Of a DNA stretch of 32,218 nt, positions 15,476-22,844 are shown piece after piece. The stretch is taken from the NCBI GenBank assembly GCA_033763795.1, contig JANRJV010000085.1, forward strand, positions 1-32,218, given 5' to 3'. This stretch comes from JAEUIV01 sp033763795 (lineage in GTDB: Bacteria; Planctomycetota; Phycisphaerae; Phycisphaerales; UBA1924). Made by a program: the position numbers and the translations under genes. Every line of letters starts with the position of its first letter. The first letter of the stretch is position 1. Under the pieces are notes generated by a model that was not told where the DNA came from, did no database searches, and saw only the letters and a program-made list of their open reading frames with translations.

Positions 15476-17458
15476 TCAGCCGCTGTAGACCTCTCGGCCC
15501 ATTTTGAAGAGTAGCCGGTAGCCGTTTTCGAGGTTCGCGAGGCTGAGCGAGCGGGCGAGGCGGTCGTCGCCCAGGGCGGCCATCATGGCGAGGGCGTGGG
15601 AGTCGTCGCTCTCGCGTTTGATGAGCTTGTCGACGACCTTGGCGGCGGTGGCGCGAAAGTTGCGGCGCGACTCCATCTTGTAGAGGGACCAGGAGTCGAA
15701 GCCCATGTGGGGGACGAAGGTGTCGGGGAAGAAGCCCAGGCTGCAGAGATAGTTCTCGAAGGTGAAGAGGATGCGGGCGCGGCGGGTGATGAAGCCCTGG
15801 CGGAGGAGGAAGGAGACGGGGTAGGCCTGGCTGGTCATGCGGCCTTCGATGAGGCCGGTCTGTCCCTGGTAGTTCATCTCCCAGCGGAGGTCCTTGAGGT
15901 CCCAGGGGCCGTTCGTGAACATCATGGCGACGTCGAGGTAGTGGAGCGAGTAGTCGAGGAGGAGGGTCTGCGAGCCTCGTTCGTCGCGGCGCCAGGCGGG
16001 GGAGTGGAGACTGACGGAGGGGGACTGGTAGTTGACCTCGACGTGGAGGAGCCTTCCCGGGTTGTAGGTCTGCAGGTGCCGGATCATCTGCATGACGTTG
16101 GGCTTGAAGCGTGAGTTCTGGAGGACGTAGACCTTGCCCGAGGCGGGTCGGGAGCGGTCGAAGTCGATCCACTCGTCGAGCTCGGGGTCGGTGTAGCAGA
16201 GGGGCTTCTCGACGAGGATGGGTCCGGCGGCTTTGCGGAGGAGGGGGATGGCCTGGTTGTGGAAGCGGCCGGGCGAGGCGATGACGTGCAGGTCGGCGGG
16301 CTCGATGGTCGAGCCTTCGATGGCGCGGACGTCGTAGCCGGCGGGGTCCTTGAAGGCGCGGACGTCGTAGGCGTTGACCGAGCCGCTGAAGCCGAGCTTC
16401 TTGAGCGCGGGGAGGTGCTTCTGCTTGATGATGCCGCCGAAGCCGATGAAGGTGACCTTTCGGGCGTTCATGGGCCTGGGCTGCGCGTCGGTGTGCGGGA
16501 GCTGGAAGTTGGGGACCTGGCCGTCCATGGAGTCGGTGAGGGCCTGGCGCCAGTCGCACTTGAAGCTGAGGTTGAGCTTGCGTTCGGTGCGGCGGGAGTC
16601 GAAGACCTGCTCGCGGCAGGCGGCGGAGATGAGCTTGTAGGGCTTGACGGTCATTCCGGCGACCTTGGCCATCACATCGCCGCCCATGGCGGCGAGGAGC
16701 CAGAGGGGCACGGGGAAGGAGACGACGCGCGTGCCGCAGCCGAGTCGCTTGCAGGCCTCCTGGAGGTACTCCTTGCGGGTGGGTCCGTCGGAGTCGACGA
16801 CGAGGACGACCTGGCGATTGTCGTCGGGCTTGGCGTCGACCGTGGCGACGAGGGCCTGGTTGACGATGTCGCGCGTGATGACGGAGACGCGGTTGTCCTT
16901 GCTTCCCAGGAGGAGGATCTGGTTGCCCGGCATGCGGAAGCCCATGCCGATGATGGGGTTGATGAGTCCCGGGGCGAGGATGAACCCGGGGCGGAGCATG
17001 GTGAGGGTGATGTTCTGGGGGAAGTTCTTCGAGAGGTAGAGGTCGGTGGCGACCTTGAGGGCGCCGTAGGCGCCTTTCTTGTTGGGGTCGGTCTCGACCC
17101 TGGCGGATTCGTCGACGAGGGTGACGGTGGAGTCGTAGACGCTGACGGAGGAGATGTGGATGAGGTGGCGGACGTTGCGGGTCTGGCAGAACTTGATGAG
17201 TGAGGCGAGGTACTCGTTGTTTCGTTCGGCGGTGTCGTCCTTGAGGAGGATGTAGTTGATGACGGTGTGGAAGTCGCCCGTGAGGTGGGGATTGTCGTGT
17301 ATCTGGTCGACGGGTCCGGAGACGGTGTTGCCGTTCTGAGCGACGCGTCCGCGGGAGAAGTTGACGACGGAGTGGCCCTTGGCGGCGAGGAAGGGCTCGA
17401 GTCCCTTGGCGGCGAAGCTCTTGTGGCCGCAGACAAGGATGCGTTTCGGGTCTGACAT
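15476..17458 (-). CDS. Fusion of an SDR (epimerase/dehydratase type) and a Gfo/Idh/MocA oxidoreductase
   Basis: A 660-residue protein with two nucleotide-binding oxidoreductase domains. Residues 1 to about 310 form an extended SDR: SSVSVYD (103-109), catalytic YGALK (Y131, K135) and LRPGFILAPG (155-164). Its nucleotide-binding turn reads CGHKSFAAKGL (10-20) rather than the usual GxxGxxG. From residue 334 a Gfo/Idh/MocA domain begins: KVTFIGFGGIIKQKH (334-348), then LVEKPL (415-420) with the family EKP, and an alpha/beta C-terminal domain (LLDYSLHYLDV). Each half has the normal length of a complete enzyme. Two steps on one nucleotide sugar, for example oxidation then epimerisation or reduction, may be channelled. 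I know no named family with exactly this pair. The 266-base gap upstream could hold a promoter. Confidence 0.85.
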   Translation of the reverse strand: MSDPKRILVCGHKSFAAKGLEPFLAAKGHSVVNFSRGRVAQNGNTVSGPVDQIHDNPHLTGDFHTVINYILLKDDTAERNNEYLASLIKFCQTRNVRHLIHISSVSVYDSTVTLVDESARVETDPNKKGAYGALKVATDLYLSKNFPQNITLTMLRPGFILAPGLINPIIGMGFRMPGNQILLLGSKDNRVSVITRDIVNQALVATVDAKPDDNRQVVLVVDSDGPTRKEYLQEACKRLGCGTRVVSFPVPLWLLAAMGGDVMAKVAGMTVKPYKLISAACREQVFDSRRTERKLNLSFKCDWRQALTDSMDGQVPNFQLPHTDAQPRPMNARKVTFIGFGGIIKQKHLPALKKLGFSGSVNAYDVRAFKDPAGYDVRAIEGSTIEPADLHVIASPGRFHNQAIPLLRKAAGPILVEKPLCYTDPELDEWIDFDRSRPASGKVYVLQNSRFKPNVMQMIRHLQTYNPGRLLHVEVNYQSPSVSLHSPAWRRDERGSQTLLLDYSLHYLDVAMMFTNGPWDLKDLRWEMNYQGQTGLIEGRMTSQAYPVSFLLRQGFITRRARILFTFENYLCSLGFFPDTFVPHMGFDSWSLYKMESRRNFRATAAKVVDKLIKRESDDSHALAMMAALGDDRLARSLSLANLENGYRLLFKMGREVYSG

Positions 17459-17680
17459 CGGGGCTCACTCCGGGCCGGTCGTGCGTTGCGGGGCCCGTGG
17501 GCCGTTGTCCCAGTTCGGGCGGGGGTTGGCCCGTCGAGCGGGGAGGCGGCGGTACGGGGCTGGGGACGTTGAGAGGGGCTGAAGCTAGGAAGTTAGCGGA
17601 GGCTCAGCAACACAGCGACTGTTCGGATCGTGTCAAGGCTCAGGCCCGAGAACCGCTCGCGGGGCCGGTGTTCGGTGGGT

Positions 17681-17701
17681 GAAATCGGCGATTAGGCCGA
17701 C
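17681..17701 (-). terminator. Weak hairpin downstream of the second acetyltransferase
   Basis: On the minus strand GTCGGC, a 6-base loop and GCCGAT pair (the outer pair is G-T) and are followed by TTTC. It lies 24 bases after the acetyltransferase stop, in a 266-base gap (17459-17724) that otherwise shows no gene. The stem is short and the T tract poor, so this is tentative. Confidence 0.25.
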
Positions 17702-17724
17702 CGACTTCGCCCGGGGAGCTACCC

Positions 17725-18354
17725 CTACGCGTCGTGGAGCGGGTTGTTCGGGGTGCCGGCCATGTCGGGTCGTTTCCGGATGGGCTTTGCGGGGTTTCCG
17801 CCGTACATGGTCCAGGGCTCGAGGTCTTTGAAAGCGGAGGCGCGGGCGCCGAGGAGGGCGCCTTCGTGGAGGGTGACTCCCGGGCCGACGAAGGCGTCGG
17901 CGCCGAGCCAGGAGTCGTCCTTGAGGGTGACGTGGGGCCTGATGAGGGGGAGGTCGCGGCGGGTGAAGTCGTGCGTGCCGGCGCAGAGGTGGGAGTACTG
18001 GCTGACGGAGACGCGGCGGCCCAGGGTGATGGGCCCGAGGGCGTAGACGATGGCGTGTTCACCGATGGCGCAGTTGGGGCCCGCGGTGAAGTTCCATGGG
18101 CACTCGAAGCGGGCGGTGCGGCGGATGCGGCAGGAGGGGTGGACGCGGGCGCCGAAGAGTCGGAGGAGGGTGTTGCGCCAGCGGTACCAGGTTGTGAAGG
18201 AGTATCTGAAGAGGGTTCCCTGTACGAGCGCCCAGGCGAGGCGGCCGACCTTCTCGCGGCGAGAGAAGGGGCTGATGTGCCGCGCTTCGTCGTCGATGAC
18301 GAGCTGTGACGGTTGATTCGTCACGCGGGTGTGTTCAGCGGCGTGGTTCTGCAT
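17725..18354 (-). CDS. Left-handed beta-helix O-acetyltransferase, WcaF-like (second copy)
   Basis: A 209-residue hexapeptide-repeat acetyltransferase: VHPSCRIRRTARFECPWNFTAGPNCAIGEHAIVY, then AGTHDFTRRDLP with the conserved His, and GPGVTLHEGALLGARA with YGGNPAKPI near the end. It resembles the gene at 13945-14547 but diverges in the first third. Two starts are possible: ATG at 18354, which overlaps the double glycosyltransferase by 20 bases, or GTG at 18324, 10 bases after its stop, giving 199 residues. Neither has a clear ribosome site. The conserved part begins after both. It probably acetylates a sugar hydroxyl of the repeat unit. Confidence 0.85.
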   Translation of the reverse strand: MQNHAAEHTRVTNQPSQLVIDDEARHISPFSRREKVGRLAWALVQGTLFRYSFTTWYRWRNTLLRLFGARVHPSCRIRRTARFECPWNFTAGPNCAIGEHAIVYALGPITLGRRVSVSQYSHLCAGTHDFTRRDLPLIRPHVTLKDDSWLGADAFVGPGVTLHEGALLGARASAFKDLEPWTMYGGNPAKPIRKRPDMAGTPNNPLHDA

Positions 18355-20494
18355 CGACGCTGGGGGTCTTCATCTCGCGGTGCTTGGCGATGGAGACGAA
18401 CTCGTACCAGGCGAGGAGCCTGCACATGACGAAGCCGGGGTAGCCGTCGAGGAAGCCGCGCTGGAGGACGTAGCTGTAGATGAACCTGAGCGTGGGTCGC
18501 ATGGGGAGCCGACGGGCGAAGCGCTTGATCCATCTGCGGCGTGCGATGGGCCCGCCGAAGATGGAGGCGCGGATCTCGCCCTCGTCGCGGGCCTCCATGG
18601 CGTGTGCTTCCCATGTGGTGTAGCGGTTGTGCTTCTCGATCCAGACGGAGAGGTCGGGGTATGCGTAGTGGAGGAAGTCGTGCCTGAGGTATCCGGCCTC
18701 TCCGGTGGAGAGGACGACGTGCTCGTGGACCTCGTTGTCGCCCGAGCCCGTGTCTCCCAGGGTTCCGATGCGTTCGTAGCGGCCGACCTTGTGCCTGAAG
18801 AGGCGGATGTTGTAGCTGGGGTAGAAGCCGCAGCCCTTGAGCCAGCGTCCCATGAACATGAAGCGGCGGTTGAGCCAGTAGCCGTCGCCGCAGCCCTCGG
18901 CGCCCTTGCGCCAGGGGGTCCACTGGCCGGCGACGACCTGGCGGACCTCCTCGGTGAGCTCGGGGGTCATGTATTCGTCGGCGTCCAGGATGAGGACCCA
19001 CTCGTTGCGCCAGGGGACGTTCTCGAGGGCCCAGTTCTTCTTCTTGGGCCAGCCCTGCTTGGAGTAGTAGAACTGGTAGACGTCGGCGTTCATGGCCTGC
19101 GAGATGGGAATGGTGAGGTCGGAGCTCTGGCTGTCGACGACGACGATCTCGTCGGCCCACTGGAGGCGGCGGAGGCAGTGCTCCATGTTGCGCTGCTCGT
19201 TCTTGACGGGGACGAGGACGGAGACCTTGACGGAGCGCGGTGCGGGCCAGCGGCCCGGGGGCGTGCGCTCGGGCTGGAGCTTCTGGCGGAGATCGGAGGT
19301 GCGCGGGTCCGTGGCGTCCGGGACGGGTGTCGACGCGGCGTGCTGCGGCGCGACGCGGGTAGGTGGCGCCGGCGCGGGCGGGAGCGCGACGGGCGCGGGC
19401 GGCGCGAGAGGCTGAGCGGCGGGGGCGGGCTGCGGGGGCGCCGCGGCGGGGACGGCGCGTGATTCGGCGGGAGCGATGGCGGCGGCGGCGGCTGTGTCCG
19501 TGAGCGCCGCGGAGTGAACGTGACCCTCGCGGACGGCGAGGCCGAAGGGCACGGCGGCGTGGGTGAGGCGGAGGTCCTTGTCGGCGCCGGCGAGGCGGAG
19601 CTCCGTGAGCTTGAGCGAGATGAAGAAGTCGTAGGTTGCGAGGAGGAGGCAGAAGCGGAGGCCGGCGGCGCCGTCGAGGAATCCGAGGCGGAGGATGTAC
19701 ATGTAGAGGAAGCGCCAGAGTCCCGAGAGGGGGAGCTTGGGGAGGACGTTGCGCTTGAGCCAGCGGCGGATGGCGATGCCGCGTTCGAGCTGCTCGGCGA
19801 GCTCGCCCTTTGGTCGGTTCTGATCGCGGAGGAGCTCGCGGGATTCGAGGGTGGAGTAGCGGTTGTGCTTGGCGATGAAGTGCTCGAGTCCTCGGCGGTC
19901 CTCGTGGAGCATGTAGTGCTTGAGTCGTGCGGTGGGGCCGTCGACGCGCATGTGCTCGTGGACGTCGCGCTGCTCGTAGCGTGCGCGGCCGCGCTTGAAG
20001 AGCCGGAGGTTGTAGCTGGGGAAGAATCCGGCGTGGCGGATGGGCGAGCCCATGAAGTATGTGAGGCGGTTGACGTAGAAGCCCGACTCGGGGACGGAGT
20101 CGACGGGGCGGCTGACGATGGCCTCCATCTCGGCGCGGAGCTCGGGCGTGAGGGCTTCGTCGGCGTCGAGGATGAAGACCCAGTCGGAGGTGATGGGGAG
20201 GTTGTCGAGGGCCCAGTTCTTCTGCTTGGCGTAGCCGAGCCACTTCTGGACGACGACTTCGGCGCCGGCTTCTCGTGCGATGTCGCGGGTTCGGTCGGAG
20301 GACTCGGAGTCGACGACGAAGACGCGGCTGGCCCATCCGACGACGCTGCGGAGTGCGTGCGGGAGGTTCAGTTCTTCGTTGAATGTGGGGATGATGATCT
20401 GGACGCCCGCGAGCGTCCGGCCGGGTGTGGCGGAGCGGCCCGGAGCCTCGCTCTTGTGGAGCGGCGTTGGAGCGGTGGGCTGGGCGGTGGTCAT
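18335..20494 (-). CDS. Double GT2 glycosyltransferase (two tandem GT2 domains joined by an Ala/Pro linker)
   Basis: A 719-residue protein containing two complete GT2 (GT-A fold) domains. Domain 1 is about residues 31-300: IIIPTFNEELNLPHAL, VVDSESSDRT and FILDADE with the DAD metal site at 110-112. Domain 2 is about 421-700: VSVLVPVKNEQRNMEHC, VVDSQSSDLT and LILDADE with DAD at 504-506. Both carry KNWALDN/EN, GFxPSYNxRLF, a VHEH segment and IxKHNRYxTxE, features of the WaaE/KdtX-like GT2 group related to lipopolysaccharide core glucosyltransferases. The linker (about 330-420) is an Ala/Pro run. Each domain ends in a hydrophobic stretch (FLDGAAGLRF; FLDGYPGFVM) likely to touch the membrane. The protein may add two sugars in succession. 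It lies 64 bases after the deacetylase gene. Confidence 0.9.
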   Translation of the reverse strand: MTTAQPTAPTPLHKSEAPGRSATPGRTLAGVQIIIPTFNEELNLPHALRSVVGWASRVFVVDSESSDRTRDIAREAGAEVVVQKWLGYAKQKNWALDNLPITSDWVFILDADEALTPELRAEMEAIVSRPVDSVPESGFYVNRLTYFMGSPIRHAGFFPSYNLRLFKRGRARYEQRDVHEHMRVDGPTARLKHYMLHEDRRGLEHFIAKHNRYSTLESRELLRDQNRPKGELAEQLERGIAIRRWLKRNVLPKLPLSGLWRFLYMYILRLGFLDGAAGLRFCLLLATYDFFISLKLTELRLAGADKDLRLTHAAVPFGLAVREGHVHSAALTDTAAAAAIAPAESRAVPAAAPPQPAPAAQPLAPPAPVALPPAPAPPTRVAPQHAASTPVPDATDPRTSDLRQKLQPERTPPGRWPAPRSVKVSVLVPVKNEQRNMEHCLRRLQWADEIVVVDSQSSDLTIPISQAMNADVYQFYYSKQGWPKKKNWALENVPWRNEWVLILDADEYMTPELTEEVRQVVAGQWTPWRKGAEGCGDGYWLNRRFMFMGRWLKGCGFYPSYNIRLFRHKVGRYERIGTLGDTGSGDNEVHEHVVLSTGEAGYLRHDFLHYAYPDLSVWIEKHNRYTTWEAHAMEARDEGEIRASIFGGPIARRRWIKRFARRLPMRPTLRFIYSYVLQRGFLDGYPGFVMCRLLAWYEFVSIAKHREMKTPSVDAEPRR

Positions 20495-20558
20495 CGCGCG
20501 TCGGCCTTTGCGGGTCGTTCGGTCATCCGGCGAGGTGTGCTTGGGTGGCGCATCGGCA

Positions 20559-21548
20559 TTATACGGGCCGGGGATTGGAGCCGTTCGCCGGGGAGGCGGG
20601 GTGGTGTGCGGCGTGTGCGGTCTGGCTGTCGGGGGGCAGGAGGCGCGCGTGCTGGAGCGCGTGGCGACAGGTCGTGAAGGGGGCGGAGTCGAGGAGTCGG
20701 CGGAGCTTGGCCTCTGTGTGTTTCATCCCGATGTAGCACTTGAAGGCGCGGTGAGGCGGCATGGGGACGCGTGGGCAGTCGGTGGCGAAGTCTCGCGGGT
20801 GGAGGTAGACGACGGTGCCGCGGCCTTGGGCGGCTTCCTGCTTGAGGCCGTAGGAGATGAGGGCCGAGGGGAGGAGTCGCATGTAGCCGCCGCCGGAGTA
20901 GCAGAGCTTCTTGGGGCCGAAGCGGGCGATGCTCATGGGGAGCTCGGGGATGGGTCGGCCCGAGGGGGCGGTGACGATGTGGGGCCCGGCGGTGCAGGCG
21001 TATCCGCCGTGGCCCCGCGCGGCGGGGAAGAGCGAGGCGTCGTAGGTAAGGCCGGCGTCGAGGAGGACGTCAAAGGCCCACTCCGAGCCGCGGGTGATGG
21101 AGAATGAGGGAGCGCGGAAGCCGCGGACGTCGGCGGCGGGGACGGCGGCGCGGATGGCGGCGATCGAGTCGGCGATGTCTCTTGCGAAGACGTCGGGCGT
21201 GAGCTCGTAGACCTTGCGGTGCCAGAAGGAATGCGTGGCGAGCTCGTGGCCTGCGGCGGCGATGCGCTGGACGAGGGCGGGGTGCTTCTCGGCGATCCAG
21301 CCGAGCATGAAGAAGGTGGCGCGGACGCGTGCGTCGTCGCAGATCCTGAGGATGAGGTCCGTGTAGCGCTCGACGAGAGAGGACCTGGCGGAGAGGCCGG
21401 GCCAGAGCGAGGGGTCTTCGACGGCCTTCACTTCGACGATGTGGAACCAGTCCTCGATGTCGAAGGAGAGGGAGTGGAGGGGGGAGTGGTGAGTGGGGGA
21501 GTGGGCAGTGGGGGAGTGGGGAGGCGGGGAAGGATTGCGGTCAGGCAT
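20559..21548 (-). CDS. Polysaccharide deacetylase of the exosortase-system type (DUF3473 C-terminus)
   Basis: A 329-residue NodB-type carbohydrate esterase. SFDIEDWFHI (28-37, catalytic D30 with D33), ATFFMLGWIAEKHP (77-90), GHELATHSFWH (100-110, metal His), and GFRAPSFSIT (143-152) match the polysaccharide deacetylase subfamily usually found next to exosortase/PEP-CTERM exopolysaccharide loci. The C-terminal segment VYLHPRDFATDCPRVPMP fits its DUF3473 region. No signal peptide is seen. The first 26 residues (Pro/His/Ser-rich) are encoded by a short tandem repeat and are probably not part of the enzyme fold. The ATG at 21548 overlaps the S23 gene by 8 bases. It should remove N- or O-acetyl groups from the polymer or a precursor. 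Confidence 0.88.
   Translation of the reverse strand: MPDRNPSPPPHSPTAHSPTHHSPLHSLSFDIEDWFHIVEVKAVEDPSLWPGLSARSSLVERYTDLILRICDDARVRATFFMLGWIAEKHPALVQRIAAAGHELATHSFWHRKVYELTPDVFARDIADSIAAIRAAVPAADVRGFRAPSFSITRGSEWAFDVLLDAGLTYDASLFPAARGHGGYACTAGPHIVTAPSGRPIPELPMSIARFGPKKLCYSGGGYMRLLPSALISYGLKQEAAQGRGTVVYLHPRDFATDCPRVPMPPHRAFKCYIGMKHTEAKLRRLLDSAPFTTCRHALQHARLLPPDSQTAHAAHHPASPANGSNPRPV
21482..21522. repeat. Short tandem tract, unit about GGAGTGG (7-8 bases), about 5 copies
   Basis: Imperfect copies of (G)GAGTGGG run through the first codons of the deacetylase gene and encode its PPHSPTAHSPTHHSPLHS segment. In minus-strand sense the unit is CCCCACT-like. The next gene upstream (S23) has another tandem tract at its other end. 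Such a tract could vary in copy number by slippage. Confidence 0.75.
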
Positions 21549-21918
21549 GGCCTTTTCGTCCTTCCTGGAGTGATCGGATGAGGGCCCGGAGCATCTTGCC
21601 GATGTCCTCGCAGTGCTGCAGGAGGTTTGACGCGTCGTCAGGCGTGAGAAGGCTGATGCGCTGGGCGAGGATCGCGTGAGTTTCGAGTTCCTCCAGGCTG
21701 CCCTGCGCGATCCGGAGGAAGTGGATGTAGTCGCCCGTGTTGTCTCTTCCCCATCCTTCGGCGATGTTGGCCGGGATCGACACGCAGCCGCGGCGCATCT
21801 GGGAGGTCATGCCGAAGACTTCTTCTTTCGGAAAGGAGCGCGTGGCCGAGTAGCACGACTCCGCGAGACTCATGGAGGCCTGCCAGACGCGAAGGTCTCT
21901 GTACGACTCGATGGTCAC
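21541..21918 (-). CDS. Four-helix-bundle protein of the S23 / 23S rRNA intervening-sequence family
   Basis: A protein of about 125 residues: YRDLRVWQASMSLAESCY, then FPKEEVFGMTSQMRRGCVSIPANIAEGWGR and FLRIAQGSLEELETHAILAQRI. These are the hallmarks of the S23/IVS-protein family (diversity-generating and intervening-sequence-linked four-helix bundles). I chose GTG at 21918 (VTIESYRDL) because it gives the usual length and has GGAG 4 bases upstream; a TTG at 21978 would add 20 unlike residues. It is not inside an rRNA gene here but between the formyltransferase and deacetylase genes, overlapping the latter by 8 bases. Its coding DNA looks less G-skewed than its neighbours, and tandem repeats lie at both borders, suggesting later insertion. 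The molecular function is unknown. Confidence 0.85.
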   Translation of the reverse strand: MTIESYRDLRVWQASMSLAESCYSATRSFPKEEVFGMTSQMRRGCVSIPANIAEGWGRDNTGDYIHFLRIAQGSLEELETHAILAQRISLLTPDDASNLLQHCEDIGKMLRALIRSLQEGRKGHA

Positions 21919-21920
21919 GC

Positions 21921-21970
21921 GCGACTCCGTTGCTGTCGTGCGACTGGCGCCCCTGGCGACTGCCGACTGC
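21921..21970. repeat. Short repeat tract, unit CGACTGC / CGACTGGC
   Basis: CGACTGC occurs twice in tandem (21957-21963, 21964-21970), preceded by related CGACTGGC (21941-21948) and CGACTCC (21922-21928). The tract fills the space between the formyltransferase stop and the chosen start of the S23 gene, mirroring the tract at the other end of that gene. Confidence 0.6.
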
Positions 21971-21978
21971 CGTGACAA

Positions 21979-22788
21979 CTAGCAGAACCTGTGGCCGTTC
22001 TGGCGGAAGCGTCGGACGTCCTCGGCGGTGGGCATGGAGAAGTGGGTCATGAGGGCGGCGTCGTTTGGCGAGGTCTCGACGGGGACGTTGCGGGCGGCGG
22101 CGTCCTCGACCTTGCGGACGCACTCGATAATGCACTCGGCGGCGAGGTCCTTGGAGCGTGCCATGACGTCCTCGAGGGTGTCGTGGGGCCAGATGCGGTA
22201 GCGCTTCTGGACGATGATGGGCCCGTTGTCGAGCTTGGCGTCGACGAAGTGGACGGAGACGCCGCCTTCTTTCTCGCCGTTGGCGAGTGTCCAGAAGCTG
22301 GGCATGAGGCCGCGGTAGCGGGGGAGGAGTGCGCCGTGGCAGTTGACGATGCCGTGGGAGGTCTGTTCGCGGAGCTGCTTGCGGTACATCTGGGTGCCGC
22401 TGATGGAGACGATGAACTGAACGCCCTTGTCGCGGAGGTGCTTGAGGAACTCGGGGGAGTTGACGTCGCAGGGGCCGTCGACGGGCACGCCGTATTTTTT
22501 GGCGACGGCGTGGATGCTGTAGCAGCGGCGGGTGGAGCCCAGGACGCCGTTGACGAGCCTGCCCATGATCTTGGCGGAGCCCTGCTCCCAGCACTTGCGA
22601 GCGAAGTAGACGGGGCCGTAGAGCCTGTAGAACTCCAGGAGCGTCTGTGCGAAGGACTTCTTTGCCTGGGTGATGGGCTGGAGGTTGATGCCGGCGGTGG
22701 AATCTGCGAATTCACGGAGGTACTTGTCGAGCACCTTGGTGAGGTAGCGGCCTTCGTCCTGGATGAAGACGTACTTGGTGAGTGTCAT
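21979..22788 (-). CDS. Formyltransferase-fold protein (sugar N-formyltransferase-like)
   Basis: A 269-residue protein with the formyl-transferase N domain. GIVNCHGALLPRYRG (146-160) and LDNGPII (186-192) give the catalytic Asn149, His151 and Asp187, with the same spacing as N108/H110/D146 of E. coli methionyl-tRNA formyltransferase. The downstream FMT C-terminal domain is missing and the first 80 residues are unlike housekeeping Fmt, so a sugar-amine formyltransferase using 10-formyltetrahydrofolate is more likely. ATG at 22788. The frame is open further upstream but as an Arg/His-rich shadow of the glycosyltransferase gene. No aminotransferase to make an amino sugar is visible here, so the acceptor is unclear. 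Confidence 0.83.
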   Translation of the reverse strand: MTLTKYVFIQDEGRYLTKVLDKYLREFADSTAGINLQPITQAKKSFAQTLLEFYRLYGPVYFARKCWEQGSAKIMGRLVNGVLGSTRRCYSIHAVAKKYGVPVDGPCDVNSPEFLKHLRDKGVQFIVSISGTQMYRKQLREQTSHGIVNCHGALLPRYRGLMPSFWTLANGEKEGGVSVHFVDAKLDNGPIIVQKRYRIWPHDTLEDVMARSKDLAAECIIECVRKVEDAAARNVPVETSPNDAALMTHFSMPTAEDVRRFRQNGHRFC

Positions 22789-22844
22789 TGGTGCACCGTG
22801 GCGTGGGAGGCGGGGCGGCTGGGCGTGAGGGGCTGGTGGTGGGT

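Noticed and set aside
14256..17468. Very long open minus-strand frame rich in Arg, Pro and His over three real genes
   Set aside because: It is a frame shadow of the acetyltransferase, methyltransferase and SDR/Gfo-Idh fusion genes. The high GC content keeps alternative frames open, and the translation is low-complexity with no motif.
17459..17724. Promoter TTGCTG-N17-TAGCTT upstream of the SDR fusion gene (minus strand)
   Set aside because: Each hexamer matches consensus at only 3 of 6 positions, which is too weak to report as a feature.
21541..21918. S23 gene as a sign of a 23S rRNA gene here
   Set aside because: No rRNA sequence surrounds it; the flanking genes are protein-coding polysaccharide genes.
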